From JAABPW01 sp037132275 (GTDB taxonomy: Bacteria > Verrucomicrobiota > Kiritimatiellia > CAIKKV01 > CAITUY01), in assembly GCA_037132275.1 (NCBI GenBank), contig JBAXPK010000008.1:7807-71806 (forward strand): a DNA stretch of 64,000 nt. Direction: 5' to 3'. Positions 44,495 to 51,443 of the stretch are shown here, in pieces. Under the pieces are notes generated by a model that made no database searches, was not told where the DNA came from, and saw only the letters and a list, made by a program, of their open reading frames with translations. Each line of letters begins with the position of its first letter. Position 1 is the first letter of the stretch. The translations under genes were made by a program, and so were the position numbers.

Positions 44495-45165
44495 CTTCAC
44501 CCTTGCTGGAACTAAAACACATCGGAAAAACCTATCCGGCGCCTGATGCGGGCGGACTACAGGTATTGAAAGATATTACGCTGCAGGTAAATGCGGGCGA
44601 AACTATAGCGATTGTGGGCCCATCAGGATCGGGGAAAAGCACCCTATTAAACATCATGGGCACACTGGATGTTCCCTCCACCGGCTCCCTGACGCTCGAC
44701 GGGCAGAGTTTGATCACCCTGACCCACGCCGAAAAGGCGGTGATCCGAAACGAAAAAATTGGACTGGTTTTCCAAATGCATCATCTTCTGAAGCAGTGCA
44801 ATGCTTTGGAAAATGTTCTGGTTCCAACCCTGGTCAACCGACACTCCGACGGCGCCAGGCATCGGGCCCGGGCTTTGCTTGAACAAGTCGGCCTCGCCAC
44901 ACGCTTGAATCATCGGCCCGGACAGTTGTCAGTCGGCGAGCAATTACGCGTCGCCGTTGCCCGGGCCCTGATTAACCGCCCCTGCCTCCTGCTGGCGGAT
45001 GAACCGACTGGCTCCCTGGACCGATCCGGAGCCGACCGGCTGGCCGACCTCCTGCTCATGATGAATAAACAAGAGGCAATGACACTAATCGTGGTCACCC
45101 ATTCCCGGTCGCTGGCAAAACGTATGGACAGGGTCTATGAACTAATCGACGGCCAACTGGTGTAA
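44491..45165 (+). CDS. LolD/MacB-type ABC ATPase with altered signature
   Basis: This 224-residue ATPase has Walker A GPSGSGKSTLLN, Q-loop QMHHLLKQC, Walker B LLLADEPTGSLD and switch His VVTHSRS. The signature motif reads QLSVGEQLRVAVARAL, so the usual LSGGQ Gly is Val and the second Gln is Leu. The second Gly of the motif is kept. This may lower activity or be a tolerated change. GAGGAG lies five bases before the ATG, which overlaps the PQQ-propeller stop. It serves the large FtsX permease that begins one base after it. It is probably for lipoprotein or envelope-substance export. Confidence 0.87.
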   Translation: MTSPLLELKHIGKTYPAPDAGGLQVLKDITLQVNAGETIAIVGPSGSGKSTLLNIMGTLDVPSTGSLTLDGQSLITLTHAEKAVIRNEKIGLVFQMHHLLKQCNALENVLVPTLVNRHSDGARHRARALLEQVGLATRLNHRPGQLSVGEQLRVAVARALINRPCLLLADEPTGSLDRSGADRLADLLLMMNKQEAMTLIVVTHSRSLAKRMDRVYELIDGQLV

Positions 45166-45166
45166 C

Positions 45167-48100
45167 ATGACGTTTTTCAGACTCAGTTTCCGCAGTGCGG
45201 TATTCTACCGGCGTGCTCACGGGATGGTGCTGGCCGGTGCCATGCTGGCCGGCGCCGTTCTCGTCGGGGCGATGCTAGTCGGTGATTCGGTAAAGTTCAG
45301 CCTCATGAACTCGGCCCTGCTGCGTCTCGGCCGTATTCAGTGTGCCTTGGAGAGCCGAGGGCGTTTTTTTGAAGAGGATCTGGCGATTCGTCTGGAACAG
45401 GAAACGGGAACCCAAGTGGTGCCAGCGCTGCTCCTACGCGGAATCGCCCTGAATCAAAAGAAAACCGGTGATGAGCCGCGGCAGATAAATGCCATCCAGA
45501 TTGTCGGGATTGATGATCGCTTCTGGAGGTTTGCCATAGACCAAGGTCCGACGCTTGCCGATGACGGAGTTGCCATCAATGAAAAACTGGCTGCCGAACT
45601 TCAGGTGAAACGTGGAGACCTCCTATCCATACGCTTTAGCAAACCATCTCTCATGTCAAAGGATGCCCCCCTCTCGTCGCGCGGGGGAGAAGACACCCTG
45701 CGCGGCACATTTTCTGTTACGGACATTATTCCCGATGCCCGGTTGGGCCGTTTCAGCCTGGCCGCCAATCAACGTATTCCCAATACGGCTTTCGTCAGTC
45801 TGAAATGGCTTCAGCAAGCCGCTGGGTTAACCCAGCAAGCCAATGTTTTGCTGGCTGGAGGAGGAACAAGCCAATCGGCGGAGTCATTGAATCAGGCCAT
45901 CCGGAAAGTCTGGCGAATTGAGGATGTCGGCCTTGCGATAAAAACCCTTGAGGGGGGACGTCTATTTCAGCTGGAGAGTAACCGGATTTTCATGGATCCG
46001 GCTATCGGGGCGGTGGTGTCAGACTTCGAGAAATCAGTCGGGGCGCTCACATATCTCGTCAATTCAATTTCCCGGGTTGACGGCACCCCCGTTCGGGAAA
46101 CCCCCTACTCTTTCGTGATCGCCCTGGCCCCCTCTTCAGATCCTGCCCTAGGGGCGGTGCCGCCGGAAATGGCGGATGACGAGATCATCGTGAACCGATG
46201 GCTGGCGGATTGTCTGGCGGCAGGCTGCGGCGATTCAATCCGGCTATCCTATTTTGAGTTTACCCCCTGGAATAGTTTTGTGGAGAAAAGCAGAACATTC
46301 AAGATTCGCCGGATAATAGAGATGGGCGACATGACCGGAGAGAGGGAAAGGGGTCCCCATTTCCCGGGATTAACCGATGCTGGAAAGTGTGCGGAGTGGG
46401 ATATTGGGATGCCCCTCCTAAAAGACAAAGTCGGGGATCCGGCGAACGAAGCCTACTGGAATGATTATCGGGCTACCCCAAAAGCCATGGTGACATTGAA
46501 GGCGGGACAGGCTATGTGGGCCAACCATTTCGGCAATCTCACCGCGATCCGCTTCCGGGCAAATGAGGACGGAGCGGAGGGAATCACCGAGGCGCTGCGG
46601 CCCCGTATGGATCCAGCCGATTTCGGTTTGGCCTTTCTTCCGACCCGCGAGACCGCCCTTAAGGCGGCCGGTGAGGCCATGGATTTCGGACAACTTTTTT
46701 TAGGGATGAGTCTTTTTCTGATTGTGGCGAGTCTGATGCTAACCGGCTTGTTGTTTGCGTTCGGGATTCAACAGCGCTCCCAGGAAACCGGACTTCTCCT
46801 GGCCGTCGGGTATCGAACGCATCAGGTGCGGCGACTGTTTATTCATGAAAGCACCTTGATTGCCGTGGCCGGATCTTTGGCCGGTGCTTGGCTCGGAACC
46901 TTATACACACGAGCCATGATCTGGGGACTCCAACACGGGTGGCAGGGGGCGGTTGCCCATGCGGAGATTCGATATCATGCAAGCTGGATGACCATTGGAA
47001 CGGGAATCCTCCTGAGCTTTGTTTTTGCATGGGGCACATTGATTCTGACAATACGGCGACAAACCGGGAAATCGGCGCATGAATTGCTTTCCGGTGAGGA
47101 GGCGTCAGCAACCACTCAACAAGTTAGTCCCCTTTCTTGGAGGGGCCTGGGGTGGATTCCCCGATTCGCCTGGATCGCCGGCATAATGGCTGCCCTTGGC
47201 CTGATCGCATACGCCACAGTTAACGGAATGCAGAACATCGCACCTGTTTTCTTTGCATCCGGCAGCCTGCTCCTCATTTCCTTTCTCGGACTCGGACGTG
47301 AACTCTTGATACACCTGGGGCGGAATTGCGGACCGCTGACGATCCTGACGCTGGGTTTCCGGAATGCGGGAAGGCGACGCTCGCGGAGTCTGACAGTAAC
47401 CGCACTCCTTGCTTGCGGTTGTTTTCTTATTCTCGCTGTGTCGTCCATGCAGGAGGATATCGCAGGTGGAGCGTCACGGCGTGATTCAGGAACGGGCGGA
47501 TTTGCCCTATTCGGCGAATCAACGCTACCCATACAGGAAAACCTCAATAGTGCAGAAGGCCGACGCAAATTCAGGCTCGACCAGATTCCTGAACTGAACT
47601 CAGTCCGAATCGTATGCATGAAAGTCCGTGACGGAGACGATGCCAGTTGCCTGAACCTCAACCGCGCGCAAACACCCCCCTTAATCGGGGTTGATCCAAA
47701 TGAATTTGAAAAACGGGGCGCATTTCAACCCATAGATGAACGAGTGTGGGCTCCATTGATGGCCGCCTCTGTCCACGGAGACACGGTTCCGGGGTTGGTA
47801 GGTGACTCCAACACCGCCCAATGGGGGTTGCAGAAGAAAGTGGGACAAGAACAAGGCGATACCTTGACGTTCAGGGATGAATGGGGCGGAACATTCAAAG
47901 TAAAACTTTTAGGCACGCTTCCCATGCGCCTTTCGGTCTTCCAAGGTGCGATCCTGATCCCGGCCAGTTCATTTTCCGCACATTACCCATCGGAAAACGG
48001 ATACAGGATGTTCCTGATTGATACCCCACCGGGAGACGAGCGGCGCATACAGGATGCGCTTTCTCTCAAGTTGGGCAAATGGGGCGTGAATCTCACTTCT

Positions 48101-48520
48101 ACGGTCGAGCGACTAAAAACATTTTATGAGGTAGAATCCACTTACATGGCCATGTTCCTGGTTCTGGGTGGACTGGGCATGCTTCTCGGAAGTGCAGGAA
48201 TGGCGGTGGTGGTGTTGCGCAACATTCAGGAACGACGGGACGAATTAGCCCTTCTGACCGCCATCGGCTACTCCGATCAACAGGTGCGTAGGATTGTTGT
48301 CGCCGAGCATGGTGTTCTTCTTTCCTTAGGTCTTGCGGCCGGGATCACGGCATCCCTGGCGGCCATTTGGCCAAGTCTTCAGGCCCCCGGCATTACGCCT
48401 CACTGGCTAAGTATGATCCTTTTTATCGGTGGGCTAGCCCTGCTCCAACTTCTCTGGATCCTGTTCGCCACCCGAGTCGCTCTCAGCTCGTCCCTACTCC
48501 CGTCGCTTCGGAACCAATGA
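45167..48520 (+). CDS. Very large FtsX-family ABC permease
   Basis: This 1117-residue protein has two FtsX units and large extracytoplasmic domains. The first membrane block holds the start (YRRAHGMVLAGAMLAGAVLVG), then three segments from about residue 500 (LFLGMSLFLIVASLMLTGLL; RSQETGLLLAVGYRTHQVRR). Further segments lie near residues 665-760. The last FtsX unit lies at about 990-1115 (GGLGMLLGSAGMAVVVL, RDELALLTAIGYSDQQVRR). Both units keep the coupling pattern E.LL.A.GY. Such two-unit permeases are an expanded MacB/LolC-like class. A GC-rich palindrome lies in frame at residues about 653-666. The stop abuts the convergent cytochrome gene. Substrate unknown. Confidence 0.86.
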   Translation: MTFFRLSFRSAVFYRRAHGMVLAGAMLAGAVLVGAMLVGDSVKFSLMNSALLRLGRIQCALESRGRFFEEDLAIRLEQETGTQVVPALLLRGIALNQKKTGDEPRQINAIQIVGIDDRFWRFAIDQGPTLADDGVAINEKLAAELQVKRGDLLSIRFSKPSLMSKDAPLSSRGGEDTLRGTFSVTDIIPDARLGRFSLAANQRIPNTAFVSLKWLQQAAGLTQQANVLLAGGGTSQSAESLNQAIRKVWRIEDVGLAIKTLEGGRLFQLESNRIFMDPAIGAVVSDFEKSVGALTYLVNSISRVDGTPVRETPYSFVIALAPSSDPALGAVPPEMADDEIIVNRWLADCLAAGCGDSIRLSYFEFTPWNSFVEKSRTFKIRRIIEMGDMTGERERGPHFPGLTDAGKCAEWDIGMPLLKDKVGDPANEAYWNDYRATPKAMVTLKAGQAMWANHFGNLTAIRFRANEDGAEGITEALRPRMDPADFGLAFLPTRETALKAAGEAMDFGQLFLGMSLFLIVASLMLTGLLFAFGIQQRSQETGLLLAVGYRTHQVRRLFIHESTLIAVAGSLAGAWLGTLYTRAMIWGLQHGWQGAVAHAEIRYHASWMTIGTGILLSFVFAWGTLILTIRRQTGKSAHELLSGEEASATTQQVSPLSWRGLGWIPRFAWIAGIMAALGLIAYATVNGMQNIAPVFFASGSLLLISFLGLGRELLIHLGRNCGPLTILTLGFRNAGRRRSRSLTVTALLACGCFLILAVSSMQEDIAGGASRRDSGTGGFALFGESTLPIQENLNSAEGRRKFRLDQIPELNSVRIVCMKVRDGDDASCLNLNRAQTPPLIGVDPNEFEKRGAFQPIDERVWAPLMAASVHGDTVPGLVGDSNTAQWGLQKKVGQEQGDTLTFRDEWGGTFKVKLLGTLPMRLSVFQGAILIPASSFSAHYPSENGYRMFLIDTPPGDERRIQDALSLKLGKWGVNLTSTVERLKTFYEVESTYMAMFLVLGGLGMLLGSAGMAVVVLRNIQERRDELALLTAIGYSDQQVRRIVVAEHGVLLSLGLAAGITASLAAIWPSLQAPGITPHWLSMILFIGGLALLQLLWILFATRVALSSSLLPSLRNQ
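47126..47162. repeat. GC-rich palindrome-like repeat inside FtsX gene
   Basis: The stretch AGTCCCCTTTCTTGGAGGGG and the following GGGGTGGATTCCCC closely resemble the intergenic copies at 21861 and 23961. It is read in frame as SPLSWRGLGWIPR, in a region between two membrane segments. An in-frame insertion of a dispersed element is one explanation; chance is another, and a comparison with homologues would tell. Confidence 0.4.
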
Positions 48521-49936
48521 TCAGATCTGATCGTGGCAGAAACTACAATTCTTAGTGTTCATATGATTGTGGAAGATGGGCCAGAAACTACTGTGAATCT
48601 GACTGCTATTCCCACCCGGATGGCATACGGCGCACTGGTTCGCTTCAGGCGTTCCTTCGTGACAGGAAGAACAGTGACGCTCACGCCACCCTGCTGAATG
48701 CGGATTGGGATGATTCGCCACCGAGGTTACACCAACATGGCATATCGCACACTTATCAGCGTTGGGCGCACCAGCATGGCAATTGTTACAATGCTGGGAA
48801 AGCCACCCTGCGGGATGCGGACTGGGGTGTCCCTCTATGATCCCCCCTCCATGGCAGACACCACACTGCTGCGCGTCCGGCGAACCTGGATGGCAACTGT
48901 CACAATGCTGAGTTAGCCAACCGGCCCCATGCGGGTCGGGGTGACCTGACAGCCCGCCTCCCCAGCCATGACAGACACTGCAGGTTTGCTGCTCAGGAGA
49001 GCCCGCATGACAACTGTTGCAGTGCTGATCCCGCCACCCGGCGGCATGCGGGTTGGGATGTGAACTTATAGTGGTTTCATGACACACTGTACACCCCGAT
49101 CCAGTACTCTTGCTGGGATGACAGTTCAGACAGTGATTCTGCCTCCACCCGGCATTGTGGGACTGGGGCCTTGTATCGGCGTGACAGGCATCACAGGAAT
49201 CCTGCTGATGACACACCAGACATCGGGATCGATTCCACTCGGCCTGCATGCCGTGGGTTTTCAGCCTCCACAAGTTATTGTGCGAGGCAGGCATCGTAAC
49301 CTGATGGCATTCCCGACATGATTGTTCGCTATGACACACGCCACAGACATTATCCGGCTCGATGCCCAACGCGCCATGCCGGCGCATCCAGTTTTGACGA
49401 TGATTCGGCGGGGGCGTGCTACGATCGAGCCCCGTATGACACGCGGCGCAATCCATTCCCCATCGATGCGCTTTCTCGCGTATTCCGGCCTTTATCGGGT
49501 GCGTCATCTCGGGGACCCGGACTATTTTTTTCTCCAACAGCATCCCGTGGCAGTCCGCACACCGGTTCGTTAAGGCGGCAGTATGCACAAAAATGCGACT
49601 CGTTTCAGGCGGCAATTTGCCGGGCTTATCCAGGGACAATTCGCGCAAATCCTTGATTTTATGGCACATCCCGCAGGTTTTTGCGTCAATCTTTTGAGTC
49701 GCAATCCAATCTTCGTGACAGTCTTTGCAGGAGGCGTGAGTGGGAATCGAAAACCGACCGTCCGTCATTTTCCCATGGCAGTCCGAACACGCGATCCCGT
49801 TCTCCGTAACGTGCAGGTTGTGACTGAATGCTATCCGATAGTCATCGTCCTTGTTACATCCAACCATTATCATTGAGGACAGCAAGATGATCGCCATCCA
49901 TGGATGAAATTGTTTCCCCTTAAGCTCTATTTTCAA
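48521..49936 (-). CDS. 20-heme cytochrome c lipoprotein with tandem diheme repeats
   Basis: This 471-residue protein has a lipobox (SMIMVGC, lipid Cys at residue 27) and 20 CXXCH motifs from residue 50 to 468, about one per 22 residues. Residues 258-441 are five repeats of 37-39 residues, each with the pattern H.(P.PH).AGW....HC..CH then C..CH. Repeats such as HPNPHAAGW, HPDPHGAGW and HPSPHPAGW give extra His ligands and Trp. It would make a long heme wire, attached to a membrane by a lipid. The start overlaps the porin stop (ATGA), so they are coupled and may form one complex. Which membrane face it occupies is not known. Confidence 0.88.
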   Translation of the reverse strand: MKIELKGKQFHPWMAIILLSSMIMVGCNKDDDYRIAFSHNLHVTENGIACSDCHGKMTDGRFSIPTHASCKDCHEDWIATQKIDAKTCGMCHKIKDLRELSLDKPGKLPPETSRIFVHTAALTNRCADCHGMLLEKKIVRVPEMTHPIKAGIREKAHRWGMDCAACHTGLDRSTPPPNHRQNWMRRHGALGIEPDNVCGVCHSEQSCRECHQVTMPASHNNLWRLKTHGMQAEWNRSRCLVCHQQDSCDACHADTRPQSHNAGWRQNHCLNCHPSKSTGSGCTVCHETTISSHPNPHAAGWRDQHCNSCHAGSPEQQTCSVCHGWGGGLSGHPDPHGAGWLTQHCDSCHPGSPDAQQCGVCHGGGIIEGHPSPHPAGWLSQHCNNCHAGAPNADKCAICHVGVTSVANHPNPHSAGWRERHCSSCHEGTPEANQCAVCHPGGNSSQIHSSFWPIFHNHMNTKNCSFCHDQI

Positions 49937-51354
49937 AATCGCACCTCGACCGATCCGCGGCCCCTGAAGGCCAGGTCCTCCGCCCCTTTTCTATCCTCAA
50001 TGTCGCCCTGCAACCGCAAGACCAGCCTGCGGGTGACATTCCATTTTGTCCGAAGAAAATACGTGAGCGTATAAGGAGTTTCCTCCGTAACGCTACCATC
50101 AGCATGTAATACCGTCGAGCCGCCATTGATGGAATAAGAAAGGTCGGAATAGCTTTGGTAGGTATAGTCCACATAGGCGGAGCCGATGCTGACTTCCCAT
50201 AGCCTTCGATACCGGTAACGCACTTCCCCGCTCAATCCCAAAAAGCTGTCGCCCCCATCCACATCCCAATACTGCACGGAGAGGGACGAACTAACCGCCT
50301 TGACAGGCTCATAAGTCAGCGTTAGATCGTAGTCGCCATAGTTTCGGTTGTTGAAATTCTGGTCACTGCTATCGGCAAGTCGGTATGACACGCCGGGTGA
50401 AAGCATCCATCTGGGGTTGAAAGCATACGCCAACCTGGTGTAAAGGTAGGTGTATGGCTGCTGGGTCCCGAGTTGATTGTAGAGAGGCGAATAGGCCCTG
50501 GTTTTGGCATCGAACTGTCCCCAGCGGCTGACGCCCACGTGCAGGTCGGTGTTACCGTCAGGCGCAAACCAGGAACTGTCGAGTTGTGCCATTCGGAACT
50601 CGTCGTTGAGGATAGACATCTGGGCACGGGTCCGCAACGTTTCCGATAGCTCCTGCTGAAAATCAATAAAGTAGTTTTGATCGGCCTGACCTTCACTGTC
50701 ATCGCAGAATTCGGAATAGGTGAATCGTGTCTGATTTCCTGTCCAAGGGCGACCGGCAAGAGAAAGTCCGCCCGCAAGATCACCGGACACCGAGGTATAG
50801 TAACTGACAGGCTGGCCGAAATAAAACCTGCCGCCAAGAGGGCCGTTCTCAAAAAGCGTCACCTGTCCGCCATCGATTTGGAGATAATCCGCAACGTCAA
50901 TATACTGACGTCCCAGTCGAAGCCGCATCCGGCCATCCCGGTCATGGACATCCCCATACGCCTGCAGCAAGCGATCTTCAGTCACCCCCTTGGCGTCATC
51001 CACACTGCGGAAGGTCCCGTCAAACGAGGAGGATCCGTCCAGATCTGCATGATCGCGGCCCGAAGCATAGAAATCAAATTGCCCATTCGCAAGGTCACGC
51101 GCGCTCCCATACCAGAACCCGTAAAGATCTTGATCTTTCGATGTTCCTTCGGCCCGATAATCATAGTCCATCCGTATACGCCCTTCATATTGGGGCTTCA
51201 CCGGATAGGAGATTACAGAAGGGGCATCGGAATATCCGCTGACAGGAATAAGCGCAAAACTGGCAACGATCCCCATAAACGGGAAAAGCTGGCGCGCAAC
51301 GCCAGCAAAAAACCCAGAGATTACCCAGCACCAACTGATTGTGACTTTGTTCAT
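49933..51354 (-). CDS. Outer-membrane beta-barrel of a porin-cytochrome complex
   Basis: This 473-residue protein has a signal-like N-terminus (about 42 residues to SGYSDA) and then alternating short amphipathic strands throughout, for example RIRMDYDYRAEG and RMRLRLGRQYIDVADYL. It ends VEVRF with the terminal Phe that outer-membrane barrels need for insertion. There is no clear plug domain. Lying between a 9-heme secreted protein and a 20-heme lipoprotein, it fits the MtrB/PioB/OmbB role of a barrel that holds cytochromes across the outer membrane. No sequence match to those families was tested. It overlaps the lipoprotein gene by four bases. Confidence 0.78.
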   Translation of the reverse strand: MNKVTISWCWVISGFFAGVARQLFPFMGIVASFALIPVSGYSDAPSVISYPVKPQYEGRIRMDYDYRAEGTSKDQDLYGFWYGSARDLANGQFDFYASGRDHADLDGSSSFDGTFRSVDDAKGVTEDRLLQAYGDVHDRDGRMRLRLGRQYIDVADYLQIDGGQVTLFENGPLGGRFYFGQPVSYYTSVSGDLAGGLSLAGRPWTGNQTRFTYSEFCDDSEGQADQNYFIDFQQELSETLRTRAQMSILNDEFRMAQLDSSWFAPDGNTDLHVGVSRWGQFDAKTRAYSPLYNQLGTQQPYTYLYTRLAYAFNPRWMLSPGVSYRLADSSDQNFNNRNYGDYDLTLTYEPVKAVSSSLSVQYWDVDGGDSFLGLSGEVRYRYRRLWEVSIGSAYVDYTYQSYSDLSYSINGGSTVLHADGSVTEETPYTLTYFLRTKWNVTRRLVLRLQGDIEDRKGAEDLAFRGRGSVEVRF

Positions 51355-51443
51355 CGTCTAGTCAATCTGAAGGCATCTCTTTTACAAAATAATACGCGGG
51401 GCGGCAATTGATAAACAATTCCGCCCCGCGCAGAGTTTGCTCC

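Noticed and set aside
44491..45165. Reading the altered LSVGEQ signature as proof that the ATPase is dead
   Set aside because: All other ATP motifs are intact, so loss of function cannot be concluded.
45664..45690. C-run and G-run in the FtsX gene as another palindromic repeat
   Set aside because: The arms are short (CCCCCC and GGGGG) and the rest does not match the repeat family.
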